Below, piece by piece: positions 53,410 to 63,502 of a stretch of DNA of 64,000 nt (the stretch's first letter is position 1; the number at the start of each line of letters is the position of its first letter). The stretch is taken from the NCBI RefSeq assembly GCF_020509005.1, contig NC_063021.1:930001-994000 (forward strand), in the 5' to 3' direction. Source of the stretch: Fulvia fulva (taxonomy: Eukaryota; Ascomycota; Dothideomycetes; Mycosphaerellales; Mycosphaerellaceae). A program made the translations under genes and the position numbers. Under the pieces are notes generated by a model that was given only the letters and a program-made list of their open reading frames with translations, had not been told where the DNA came from and ran no database searches.

Positions 53410-54774
53410 CTATGAGCAGATGGCGCCGAATTTGCGGTCAGTCAGGGGCTGCGGGAAGATGCCTGCGTCGATGAGACGGAAAGCGTCCCATTCTGGTGCG
53501 CCTTCTGTCTTGAAGTTCCTGTTGCGTGTTAGTAGTGATCTCGAAATAAATGAGCGACAGCAGGGACTCACCAGAAGAACCAGCCCTCGGTGTTGCGTTC
53601 GAACGATTCCATCTGTCCTTCAATGTAGCCGCGTGTGTCGTCGCGGAATTGCTGGTCCCAGGTCTCCATGAAGTTGATGTTTTGGCAGGAACCGACGTAA
53701 GATGAGCCTGGGAACGTTCCGTCGTAGCGAGCACCAGTGCCGTATCCATTGAGTGCAGCAGCGCAGTCGGTCATGGCTCCGCTCCACTCCCCGACAAAGG
53801 TCCACTTGTCGCCACCGCTGTACACGATCGCGTTGTTACAGATGTATTGGCGATGTTCCCATGGCTTCATGGCGACGAGCTCGGGAGAGAACACTTGGTA
53901 TTCGTGGTGGTCGACTACAACGTTCTGTGCGTTGTTGTCGCTTGGGGTGAGGAAGCCATTGTACTTGTTGACCTGCTGGAAGCCATCGTGGAAGACAACG
54001 ACACGCGATTGGCTCGAGTCTCGTTGTTGACCATAGCCGTCACGAGTGAACTGCTTAACAACATTGAGATCCAGGACTGGAGTGAGAGGCTCGTTCAGGA
54101 GCTGGATGCCCATGATCACATCGTCGTATGAGGAGGCGCCATACTTGTCCTGGACGGTCTTCAGAACTCGGAGTGTTTTTGCGACAGTGTTACCAGTGGT
54201 CCACTTGGGAGTATCGCACTTTTGACCGCTGTTGTCGAAGCAGTTCTGCGAGCCTGGTGCGCCGTGAAGATCGAGCATGACCTTCAAGCCGGTCGATCTC
54301 GCCCAGTCGATCGCGGCATCGAGGTATGGTGCGGAGCCTGAGGGGAACGGCGAGTCTGAGCTGTCGAATGCCCAGTATCCGAATGGAATTCGCACCGCAT
54401 TGAAGCCGCTGTCTGCAATCTTCTTGAAGTCCGCCCAGGTGCACCACGTGTCCCAATGCTTCTGCAGCACTTGTTCGCGAGCCTGCTGCGCACCCAATGC
54501 CTGTCCCAAAGTGTACTCGTCCATAATCCCTCTGCTTTGGTCGAACTGCTGGAAAATCGATGGTGTTATCCATGGTTCAAGAAGCAGCCAGCCGCCGATG
54601 TTGACACCTCGAACCTTGTCCTTGCCCCAAGGGAAGCCGCTGGGGCCTCGCTTGTCGTGGCTACTGTAAGGTGTAAGCACATGCAATGGGTATCGAGTTC
54701 GAGGGGGATTGCACTTACGGAGCAGCTGTAGCGAACGCAGCGCAGAGCGCAACGACGGCGCCCTTGAACAACAT
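53410..54774 (-). CDS. exgA: Secreted exo-1,3-beta-glucanase, GH5
   Basis: Extracellular or wall enzyme of the GH5_9 type that releases glucose from the non-reducing ends of beta-1,3-glucan. It is used in wall remodelling and glucan turnover. Three exons: 54774-54719, 54663-53572 and 53518-53410, giving 418 aa, the usual length. The introns (55 and 53 nt) have GTAAGT and GTGAGT donors. The signal peptide is about residues 1-18 (FKGAVVALCAAFATAA), followed by a short pro-segment with Lys-Arg (SHDKRG), a likely Kex2-type cleavage site. Family blocks seen are VRGVNIGGWLLLEPWITPS, FNAVRIPFGYWA and LDLHGAPGSQN. Glu210 in LLNEP is the acid/base, and Glu311 in VGEWSGA is the nucleophile. The last exon supplies the conserved end (NFKTEGAPEWDAF and the Cys-Ser terminus). 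The model is strong. Confidence 0.93.
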
Positions 54775-56817
54775 GATTATGCAATTTAGGTTGTATGCGC
54801 TCTACCACGAGATGTGATACTGCACCGGTAAAGTGCTGGATGAACAGAAGAAAGAGAACAGCTGCTGCTGGGCCCGACGAGTCAACAGACAGAGAGTCGG
54901 AGAGCAACAGACGTCGCTGCTGAAACCGCCGGCCGAGTGTGCGGTTGGAATGAGCGATGACTGAGGTGCCTCTCCGAGGAATGCTGACTTGTTGTTTCCT
55001 GCAATCTGCTTCCGGGGAGTCGAGGCGAAAGGCGAGACCGGCACGCACTTGTTAATAAACACGGTATAGAGTATAGAACAAGGATGAGGATGCAGTGCAT
55101 TCACCCGGTGAAGTAACTGACTCTTGGAGAGCTCGGCGGTCGGGACGAAAGGCAGGCAGGCAAGCAGGAGGGTTGAAGGAAGGGATGGACGTGGTTGATG
55201 TACAGCCTCTTACCAGACGACTGAACGAGCTCCTCGCGCGCATCCAAGCAGGAGAGACATCACAGCGGCCGCTCCCATCTGTGCGTCGAGCCAACGTCTC
55301 TCTCCCCAAATGTGGGTCGCGTTGCTGACATGCACGTGACATGTTCTCGTCTTGCAGCGAACTCAGCACAACGACAAGCGGACGCGTGACAAGCTCCGAG
55401 CTGTTGCCATGATCGACCCTCGGACGCAGGTGCCCTGGCCCAAGCATTAGCCCTGTCGCCTTCCCACCAATCAGCGATCTTTTCCCAGCTTGTTCCTGAT
55501 CGCCAGGCTTCCCCTTACAGATAAAACGGGCAGATCACCCCCAAATTATCTTCAAGCCTAAGGCCCTAAGCTGTGGCCTAAAATATGATGTCAAGATCAC
55601 TTGCGTCACATGCTCCCTTGCGTTGTCTATATCGGTTCAAGGAAGCCAATACTTGTCGCCTCGGCAGCACAACTCGCACAACACCCGCACAGCCAGCAGT
55701 CGTGCATACACCTTCTTGCACAGCGCGCACAAGATGCACTGCAAGCCACCGGCGACTCGAGCCCACGCTCGGCTCTTGGTCGAAACAGCAGCGGTGCCTC
55801 AGAGTGGCTGTTCGACCGGGCGCAATTACGCTACTGCGCCATCCGCTTTCGCACTTCACGACCACTGACAATTTCGCTTCGACCACCGGTATTTTAGGGC
55901 GATGGCGACGTCGAGGTGGTGCGAAGAATGCCTCACATATGAGTCATGTTGATGCGAGAGGGAATCAACTTCGACCGCCATCACCTGAAGTCGGCACGGA
56001 AATTGGGCTGGACAGCACTAATATTTAGTTCGTGGAGTAGCCCATGGAGCTCTCCACTCCACTGCATCATCGACAGGAGACCGTGGAGAGCTCCTTCCAC
56101 TTGCATGTTGCCGCGGTCTAGCACACATGAACAACGTGATGAAAGCGTGTCACTCTGTCAACATCGTACCCGTACGGTTACGAACATGTTGTGTCGCCTC
56201 ACACGCGGCTGTCAACAGCGACACGCAAGCAATGCTGACGAGGCCAGTTCTAGGTGGACAATCGACATGGCGCGACTCAGGCAGCAAAATGAATCGCACG
56301 TTATTGCGACCACATCTATGCTAACGGCTCGTTCCAGCTGCAATGTATAAGCCAGCCATTACCAACAGAGCGCAACTCTTACCAGCGCCACGACTGGCTG
56401 TACCAGTACAGGACAGGCCTCGTGGATAATCGGAACATGCCAGTTCGCTGGGCCGAGGGGAGTAACCTGGGCAGTCCATGTGAAGCCGGCTTCTCTGAAC
56501 GACCTACCGGGATCAATACGACATCTTCCTGCGTCTTCCAGCCACAAGCTGCTGTGAGAGCAAACAAACCATGCCTCGGGACCGAACGTCATGTGCAGAG
56601 TGCTGTGAACAAGGTATTTTCAGATACTGTACATACTGTAAATACTTTACATTTCGCTCATCGTTGCGAATCATGCAACTGCACCCTCATGCGAGCCATA
56701 CGCCTATCGCTATGCTTTGTAACATATTCTCCGAACGCCGTGAACCATACTCACCAATGCTAGTGCTTCCATCTTCTTCCATTAAAGCAACGCGTACTCT
56801 CGACACTCCCTCCATCC
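54775..56817. other. 2-kb stretch without a recognised gene
   Basis: The longest gene-free interval here. Overlapping short frames at 54802-56763 on both strands lack domains, splice structure or compositional bias. It contains GGCAGGCA/GGAAGGGA purine-rich tracts near 55140-55190 and a perfect 12-nt inverted repeat at 56046-56094. It must hold the exo-glucanase promoter and the rad50 3' end. Confidence 0.5.
56046..56094. repeat. Perfect 12-nt inverted repeat (hairpin)
   Basis: GGAGCTCTCCAC (56046-56057) pairs with GTGGAGAGCTCC (56083-56094) across a 25-nt loop. Each arm itself contains the palindrome GAGCTC. No oligo-T follows, so it does not look like a terminator. Role unknown. Confidence 0.6.
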
Positions 56818-59800
56818 TCACAAGTTGGCAATGCTCTGCTTGTCAATACAGCTCTCTTGCTCCGGCCCGCGGGACACACGGAAGTAGTCATCTGTGTACT
56901 CAGAGCTGCTCATCGCCTTCAAGAACGTCTCATCGTGAGTGATGACGATGAGCTGGAAGTTGCTCTGCGTTCGGCGCACCTGGATGATGTCAGCCAGACT
57001 ACGAGCAAGCGCCTCAATGTTCTCCTGGTCGAGGTTGGTCGTGGGCTCATCAAGTGCGATCATGCCGCAGTTGACACCAAAGCAGTCTGCCAACGCCAGA
57101 CGAATAATGATGGATGCCAGAACCTTCTGCCCAGCGGAGCAGCGACCTCGCATGTCCATCTCGACATCCTGCTTCATCATGCAGACGCGGTAGTTGTAGC
57201 TCTTGTTGGCTTTGACCGTCTCACTCTCGCTGCGGATGAGGATCGTGTCAACGTCCGTGCCCTGATATGTTCTCCGCCACAGGTCGCCAATGATGGCGTT
57301 GATGGCGTCCATCTTGAGAGAGTGGTACTTCATGATAGCCTTGTCGAGCGCCCCGGCATACCTGCCAAGGTCTTCAATGGCAGCTTTGGTTGTCTCGACT
57401 TTGATATGGGCCTTGCGAAACTCTCTGCCAGCATTGGCGTACGTCGTCCGCCAGTCCTTCTCGATCTGTTCAAGCTGGTCGTTAATAGACGTTAGCTGAC
57501 CAGTGACACTAGCCTGCTTCGATGCCGCTTCATTGCGCCGCCGCTGATGGCTCTCGACCTGCTGCTCATACTTCTTCTTGTCGGCTTCCGCGTTGGTCTG
57601 TTCCAGCTCGGAAATTTCACTGCGGACCGTATCGAGTGCTTTCAGATCCTTCCGGTAACGCTGATTGTTGATGATGCTGGTCTTGGTGCCTTCGTCATCC
57701 CGAGTTCGAGTTTCGAGTTGCTTGATGCGAGAGACCGCCTGCATCTGACTTTCTTCGATGCGCGTCACCTCTTTCTTGGTGCTTTCGACTTCACGTCTAC
57801 TGCGTCGAAGTTGTTCGTCGCCACCCTTATCGTGGTATGCTTGGATGGCGCCATCGGCCGACTTCAGCTCACTGACACTCTTGTTAAGCTTGTTGGCTTT
57901 GTCTTGCAGATTGCGATCCTGATCGCCACGGCGGCGAGTGATCTCGTCGTACTTTGCCTTCTCGGTCGACAGCTCGGTGGCAAGATCCTGAAGCTCAGCG
58001 TCGAGCGTGGTAATGTGCTTTCGCTGCTCCACAATCAGACTCCTGTATTCGTCCTCCTGGGCCTGAAGCGACTTCTTCTGTTGCAGCTGATATTTAGCGT
58101 CTCGGAGCTTGCCTTTGGCATCGCTGATCTGAAGCTCAAGGCTCGAGATACGGGTCTTGGTCCGGTCGCGACTGTTCGTAGCCTCACTGTGGCGCGCCTT
58201 TGCAGCTTTGGCCTCTTCGTTGGCTTTCTTGATATCAATCTGAACTGCTTCCAAGCCACGAGACAGACCAGCTTCTTTTTGCTTGGCAGTGAGCTCCTTG
58301 ATCTGGCTCTCAAAGCTCGAAATGTCGGCCACATACTTCACCATGTTCTGGACAGTTCGAGCAAGGGCGTCTATATCAGCCTTCGCACTCTTCTTCAGCT
58401 CCACAGCGTTGTCCTGCTGCTCGAGGCGTGCCGTGAGCTGATCGCGTTCCGTCTCGAGCTTTGAGATCTCTGAACGCAGATCTGGTATACTCTTGTGCTT
58501 GAGCTTCTCCCAGGCCTCATAGGCTGGGCCTGCAGCTTTGGCAGTCTGGAGAATGCCTTCGGTATCGTCCAAACTGACGTCAGCGTCTTCCTTTGGCCTG
58601 TGCTTCTCGAGGTACTTTTCCACTTCAGCTTTCATGCGCTGATGTTCTCCTTTCTTATCTTTGCTGCCAAATTCGCGCATACAGGTCTTGCAGAAATTGT
58701 GGCTTTCTGCAGTCTTAATGCAAGACCTGAGGTATGAAGAGAGTGCCTCGAAGCCGTCCTTGCCGGATTTGAGGGCGTCGCGCTCCTCTTCCAGGCCACT
58801 GAGCTCCTCCCGGTATCGTTCAGGCCGACAGCCTAATGCTTTCTCAATAGTCTGTTCAGCGGACTTTTGCTCTCGCTCAGCAGCCTTCAAAGCATCGTTT
58901 CGCTCCCGCAGTCTCGAAGCAATGAAGTGTTGCCCTTGCTCGGTGCCGTTCCTCTGACGCTCCGCTTCAGCAACTTCTGCAGTGCTGTGGGTGAGTGCTC
59001 GCTCGTAGTCTTGATCCAGTGACGAAGCTCTCCAGTTGTCGCCCAGCACCTTGGCAATTCTGTTGCCGTTAGACTTCTGCATGGAATCTAAGCTGCGTTG
59101 GCGGTCGTTGAGTTCCTTCTGCACATAGTCGAGCTGAGCAGAATCACCTGCACGGCGAGCAGCTTCGGCACACTCAGCATCCAGCTTGTCCTTGCGATCT
59201 TCAAGCCGACGGAGCTCCGCTTCAGCAGTCTCTATGATCGCGTTCCAGTCAGAGCTGTTCATCTCACCTTTGGCGTTGCTCAGTTGATCCTGGAGACTCT
59301 TCAGCTGTGATTCCAGCGTGGTTTTACCTCCTTCGTCGAGAGACAACTTGTTCTGCTCAGCTTGGAGAGTTCTGACTTTCCTGTCATAAGTCGCGATTGT
59401 GGTTTTGGCAGTCTCCTTGCTTTGGCGTTTCGCAGACGACTTTTCGTTAATGCCAGTGAGCACACTCTGCTGCTGCTTCAGCTTTTCTTGCGCTTCGGTC
59501 CGAGCACGCTCAAATTCAGCCTGTTGATCGCGAGCCTTTCGTGAGATCTGTTCCATGAAAGCCTTGACTTGAGCATCATCGAGCTCGTAGTCGTAGCCAC
59601 GAATGTCGTGACTCCGAGCGGTCTCTTGCACGAGTCGCTTCCGGTTCTCGACCTGATGATCAAAGTTCTGCTTTTGCGCCTCGTAAGATCCGGCCTCGCG
59701 TTCCTTGGCGCTTGCTTGAACGCGCGCCTCTTTCAGCTCTGCGGCAAGCGCTTGATAGTCGGCTTTCTCTTCTGCAAGTTCGGTCTTGTACATCTCGATG

Positions 59801-60735
59801 CGTTCCTCATGCTGATCGAGCATGGCTTGAAGCTCAGCGTCAGTACCTGTCAACATCTCCATGGTACTTTGCAGGCTCTCCACGCTCTCCTGTTTGGTGT
59901 CGCGCGCGATGCGCTTGCCATTGAGTTCGCCCACGATCTTCTCGGCGTCTCCAACCTTTTTCCATATCTCGGTGGCTTGCCTCGACGCCTCCTGCATCTG
60001 TCTACCAAAGTCATCTCTCTGCGTCTCGAGCTGCTGCGCTCGAACCGTCAGTTTCTGGCGATTCGCTTTGAGTTCTCTGGCCCGCTCTTGATCTTTCGCG
60101 GCTGATTTCTCTTCTATCTCAAGTTTGCCAAGCTCGACTCTCTGGTTCTTCTGCAGGATCTTGATGTTCTCGATAGCCTTGGTGTATTTGAGTGCCTCGA
60201 AGATTTGATCGAACTTCTCCTTGAGGTCCTTGGGTGCCGCCAGCGGCCAAAGAGAGTCTTCTTGATGGCAGAAGATGACATTTTCCAAGATAGCCTTCGA
60301 GACACCGAGAGAGCGAGGCATGAGGGTATTCATCTCCGTTACACGTGAGCTCATGGTATTCTTCTCGCCATCCTTGACCATCTTGATACTTCCCTCCAGA
60401 GTCTTCACAGTTCGAGTAGCTTTCTTGACTGTCAGTTGCAGGTTCCGAGTGCACACCATGCGAGCACCTCCCGTGGAGGTGAAGGATACTTTGACCTGGG
60501 CAAGGACTTCTTTCTCGCCGGCCATGCTGGGGTCGTGCACGAATGATGCGCCTTTTGCTGCATTTGGCGGCAGCTCTCCGGTAGTGACATACTTGAGGCA
60601 CTCGATGATGGTAGTCTTTCCAGAACCGTTGGTGCCGACGATGAGTGTGAGAGGCGCATGAAACTGTATGCTCATGGGATTGCGGGCGTCGAAGGACCGA
60701 ATCCCGCGGATCTGTAGCTTGTCGATCTTGGACAT
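56818..60735 (-). CDS. rad50: DNA repair protein RAD50 (MRN complex ATPase)
   Basis: SMC-like ATPase of the Mre11-Rad50-Nbs1/Xrs2 complex, which senses and tethers DNA double-strand breaks, starts end resection and activates Tel1/ATM. Single exon of 1305 aa, matching the family (about 1310). The N-terminal ATPase lobe has Walker A GTNGSGKT with Lys40, and the Q-loop region includes VIFCHQEDSLWPL. Two long antiparallel coiled-coil arms of roughly 450 residues each flank the zinc hook NFCKTCMREF (Cys682 and Cys685), through which two molecules dimerise. The C-terminal lobe has the ABC signature CSAGQKVLAS near residue 1197 and Walker B MIALDEPTTNLD, with Asp1229 and Glu1230. All functional motifs are intact. 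The gene is divergent from wc-2 with 783 nt between the starts. Confidence 0.97.
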   Translation of the reverse strand: MSKIDKLQIRGIRSFDARNPMSIQFHAPLTLIVGTNGSGKTTIIECLKYVTTGELPPNAAKGASFVHDPSMAGEKEVLAQVKVSFTSTGGARMVCTRNLQLTVKKATRTVKTLEGSIKMVKDGEKNTMSSRVTEMNTLMPRSLGVSKAILENVIFCHQEDSLWPLAAPKDLKEKFDQIFEALKYTKAIENIKILQKNQRVELGKLEIEEKSAAKDQERARELKANRQKLTVRAQQLETQRDDFGRQMQEASRQATEIWKKVGDAEKIVGELNGKRIARDTKQESVESLQSTMEMLTGTDAELQAMLDQHEERIEMYKTELAEEKADYQALAAELKEARVQASAKEREAGSYEAQKQNFDHQVENRKRLVQETARSHDIRGYDYELDDAQVKAFMEQISRKARDQQAEFERARTEAQEKLKQQQSVLTGINEKSSAKRQSKETAKTTIATYDRKVRTLQAEQNKLSLDEGGKTTLESQLKSLQDQLSNAKGEMNSSDWNAIIETAEAELRRLEDRKDKLDAECAEAARRAGDSAQLDYVQKELNDRQRSLDSMQKSNGNRIAKVLGDNWRASSLDQDYERALTHSTAEVAEAERQRNGTEQGQHFIASRLRERNDALKAAEREQKSAEQTIEKALGCRPERYREELSGLEEERDALKSGKDGFEALSSYLRSCIKTAESHNFCKTCMREFGSKDKKGEHQRMKAEVEKYLEKHRPKEDADVSLDDTEGILQTAKAAGPAYEAWEKLKHKSIPDLRSEISKLETERDQLTARLEQQDNAVELKKSAKADIDALARTVQNMVKYVADISSFESQIKELTAKQKEAGLSRGLEAVQIDIKKANEEAKAAKARHSEATNSRDRTKTRISSLELQISDAKGKLRDAKYQLQQKKSLQAQEDEYRSLIVEQRKHITTLDAELQDLATELSTEKAKYDEITRRRGDQDRNLQDKANKLNKSVSELKSADGAIQAYHDKGGDEQLRRSRREVESTKKEVTRIEESQMQAVSRIKQLETRTRDDEGTKTSIINNQRYRKDLKALDTVRSEISELEQTNAEADKKKYEQQVESHQRRRNEAASKQASVTGQLTSINDQLEQIEKDWRTTYANAGREFRKAHIKVETTKAAIEDLGRYAGALDKAIMKYHSLKMDAINAIIGDLWRRTYQGTDVDTILIRSESETVKANKSYNYRVCMMKQDVEMDMRGRCSAGQKVLASIIIRLALADCFGVNCGMIALDEPTTNLDQENIEALARSLADIIQVRRTQSNFQLIVITHDETFLKAMSSSEYTDDYFRVSRGPEQESCIDKQSIANL

Positions 60736-61518
60736 GTTGAAGGTGGTCTGTCAGTCGGGGTGGGTTGTGTCGAAATGAACAGGATTTGGTGGAAGCAGAC
60801 TGGAAAGAGTGGCGGTTGTCGGAGTGCTGTGCACCAACCTGTGTTGATGTTTTACAGTTGTAAGTGCTGGGGCGAAGTCAAGTACCTATCTGCCATGACC
60901 ACGATGAGAGTGAATGGTTCTGTCAAGGATAGACACTTCATGAATGTACAGCTGAGGTTCGTGAACGCGAGGGCACGTATAGTTCTAGGCGGCAAACGCC
61001 ACTAGCGCGCGAGTCGCACGCGGTCACGCGAGAGAGACAATTAACGCGAAGTTGCGATCAATATTTGATGAGAAACAGAGCTCTGGCATCCCGCCGCAGT
61101 TCTCGCAGCTGGTTGACCTGCCTGGTGTTTGCTGATGCTCCACCGAAAGTCGTGTTTCTTCTTCTCCACCGTGGCGTCGACCTCATGTGGTGGGAACATC
61201 CTGCTCGTACATAACACAGCCTGTAGTGTAACAGTGACTCCATGTTGGCGATGCGTCTTTTGTCGTGGTGACACACATCTCTGCGAGATCACATATTTGT
61301 ACACTTTTACACTCCACGACTTGAGACACGCGCTGAATGTGCAGGCCTGCTGCTCACTAACTCGCGGCAGAACCTCGCAGCTGACTGTATCAAGCTCCGA
61401 GTCCCCTGTCGTCAATATCCGGCTTTACCCTCTCGCCAGCCGCATAGAGCGATCGGGATCGCGATCGAGACGACACTACTGCTGAGTCCTGGGCGGAGCA
61501 CTGCGCTGGATCTCGTGG
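60736..61518. promoter_or_regulatory. Shared divergent promoter region of rad50 and wc-2
   Basis: 783 nt between the rad50 start (minus) and the wc-2 start (plus), without a convincing gene. The last 70 nt before wc-2 contain a cluster of GATC sites (61451-61466). The region around 60940-61040 is rich in CGCG-type runs (GGCAAACGCC, GCGCGCGAG, CACGCG), including possible MCB-like ACGCG elements. Assignment as a shared promoter follows from gene orientation only. Confidence 0.5.
61451..61466 (+). promoter_or_regulatory. GATC cluster upstream of wc-2 (possible light-response element)
   Basis: GATCGGGATCGCGATC holds three GATC units in 16 nt, about 55-70 nt before the wc-2 start. White-collar-complex light-response elements in Neurospora are described as closely spaced, imperfect GATC/CGAT repeats. 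This site fits that pattern and would suggest autoregulation, but so short a motif could be chance. Confidence 0.35.
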
Positions 61519-63111
61519 ATGTCGCTGTACCCTGGGCCAGGTGATGTGGGTGTTCCCAACATGGCGGCCACTGCCGCTGAGATGGCCATGCTGGGTCCCG
61601 ATCCGAGCATGATGAACGGGCTCGATATCGACATGAGCCTGCCTATGGATCTGGACCTCGATCTGTCCGCTCCCGCCGACCACGCCTACAATCCGCTTGC
61701 TCACCAGCAGCAGACCAACGGCGGCACCGGCGCACCCTCTCAGGACCAGCAGCAGCTTGTCGTGACGAATGGCAATGGCCGCGAGCATCAACAGGTCGAG
61801 ACTGGCCCTGGCGCTGGGCCATTACCAACTGGCTATGGCATGCACCCGCAGAGCAACACCAGCACACTGACCGAGTTCACGAAGCGTCGGAATTGGTCGC
61901 AGCGCATCATAGAAGAGCTCAAGGACTTCCTCCACATCCTCACTCCCGACGGCCGAATACTGTATGTCTCTCCCTCGTGCAGGACGATAACAGGCTACGA
62001 ACCGCATACCCTCATCGGCAAGTTCATTGGCGAATATGTGCATCCGGACGATAGTGGCATCTTCATGCGGGAGTTCAACGAGAGTATAGCGAGCGGGAAT
62101 GCCCTGCGATTCTTCTATCGCTTCAAAAAAGAAGACGGAACGTACATGATCTTCGAATGCGACGGACACCCGCACATATCGCCGGAGCCGCCAGGTTCTA
62201 CCTCCTTTGGCCAAACTCCAGCGGGACAGTCGCTACCTGTTGCTGGTTTGTGCAGAGGCTTCTTCATGATGGCGCGACCTTACCCCACCAAGAACGCTGC
62301 CTTGCTGGATTCATTCCTAGAACACAAGATCGAGAACGAACGATTACTGAAACGAATTGAGGAGCTGAAACGCGAGGAGCAGGAGGAGAATGCAGAGCAA
62401 GACAGATTATACAGAGAACAAACATCGCAAGCCGGAGGGACACCCACAGAGTCTCTAGTCGCTGCTTCGAGGAATAGGGAAGAAGCAACACCGGATACTC
62501 CAGCTCAGACTCCGAATTATCAAGGCATGCCGCCGCCCGCCAAACCATCCATGTCGAATACTGCTTTGACGCGGCAGAATCTGGACAGCGCGTTGTCGTC
62601 GCAGAAGCCGGACAGTATAGCTGATAAGATGTCACGGTATGAAGCGAACAGCACTCACCTGGAGAGTATCGAATTGCTCACTGGCCTACGATACCGTGAT
62701 GGTGAGCGAAGTCATGGCATCAGTACTGGAGACACCTCGCCCGCACTCATTAGAGGTGATGCGGGCATAGCAATCCTGCTGGATCGGGATCGTGAAGGCT
62801 CTAAGAAGGAGAAGAAAAAGCTCAAGGTCGCGGACGAGTATGTGTGCGCAGATTGTGGAACATTAGACTCGCCTGAGTGGCGGAAGGGGCCTAAGGGACC
62901 CAAGACCCTCTGCAATGCATGTGGTCTGCGATGGGCAAAGAAGGAGAAGAAGCGAGGTGGAGATGATATCAAGACGAGCAATAGCCCGATCAACGGGTTG
63001 CCTGGCCAGCAGCCTCTCCCTGGCAGCATTGGCTTGACCTCAGCTGGTCAGCCGCCTGGAATGCCGTTGCACAACAGCAACGATAGCGGGCAGTCGATGC
63101 AATCGATGTAG
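61519..63111 (+). CDS. wc-2: White collar 2 (PAS plus GATA zinc finger)
   Basis: Partner of White collar 1 in the blue-light-sensing and clock transcription complex; it binds GATC-type light-response elements. Single exon of 530 aa. Residues 1-110 are Pro/Gln/Gly-rich with a Met/Leu/Asp stretch ([14 protein letters not shown]). One PAS domain spans about 130-230 ([59 protein letters not shown]). A short coiled segment follows ([20 protein letters not shown]). A basic stretch ([12 protein letters not shown]) precedes the GATA finger with Cys443, Cys446, Cys465 and Cys468. The 18-residue loop and the finger sequence match the WC type rather than the nitrogen-regulator GATA type with 17. No LOV motif with its flavin cysteine is present, which separates it from WC-1. 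Confidence 0.95.
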   Translation: MSLYPGPGDVGVPNMAATAAEMAMLGPDPSMMNGLDIDMSLPMDLDLDLSAPADHAYNPLAHQQQTNGGTGAPSQDQQQLVVTNGNGREHQQVETGPGAGPLPTGYGMHPQSNTSTLTEFTKRRNWSQRIIEELKDFLHILTPDGRILYVSPSCRTITGYEPHTLIGKFIGEYVHPDDSGIFMREFNESIASGNALRFFYRFKKEDGTYMIFECDGHPHISPEPPGSTSFGQTPAGQSLPVAGLCRGFFMMARPYPTKNAALLDSFLEHKIENERLLKRIEELKREEQEENAEQDRLYREQTSQAGGTPTESLVAASRNREEATPDTPAQTPNYQGMPPPAKPSMSNTALTRQNLDSALSSQKPDSIADKMSRYEANSTHLESIELLTGLRYRDGERSHGISTGDTSPALIRGDAGIAILLDRDREGSKKEKKKLKVADEYVCADCGTLDSPEWRKGPKGPKTLCNACGLRWAKKEKKRGGDDIKTSNSPINGLPGQQPLPGSIGLTSAGQPPGMPLHNSNDSGQSMQSM

Positions 63112-63502
63112 GATATATGCAGGTGGCGTTCTGGGTATATAGGCGTTGGGGAGTTTTAGACCATGCCGTACGCGAGCGAATGGTGCGGGAGGCAATATTG
63201 TGAGATGAGCAACGTCAAGTGCTGGAATATAGCACTGCTACATAACGATTGTATCTCGGTCATAACGACCTAAGACATAAGCAAAAGACATCAATTTGGT
63301 ATCTGTGTTTGACCGGAGATAGCTGGTCAGTGCTCATCCAGCACGACATCGTATCGAGCTCCACCAAAGCTTCATTGCATGCCGCGTGCGGAGACGCGCC
63401 ATCGCAGGAATTGATAGGCTTAGGTCAAGTCGCATAGCACCTGCTGGCCATGTTTCGGTAGCGGGCAGTCTCGCAGATCACTGCACCGGCTATCCTACTA
63501 CG
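63112..63502. other. Intergenic region
   Basis: 3' flank of wc-2 and promoter of the D-lactate dehydrogenase gene. No other gene is seen. Confidence 0.5.

Noticed and set aside
56083..56110. Inverted repeat as a bacterial-type terminator
   Set aside because: Eukaryotic context and no following T-run.
57547..58464. 305-codon plus-strand open frame inside rad50
   Set aside because: It is the mirror of the rad50 coiled-coil coding sequence; Leu-rich antisense of Glu/Lys/Gln codons commonly stays open. RAD50 explains the region fully.
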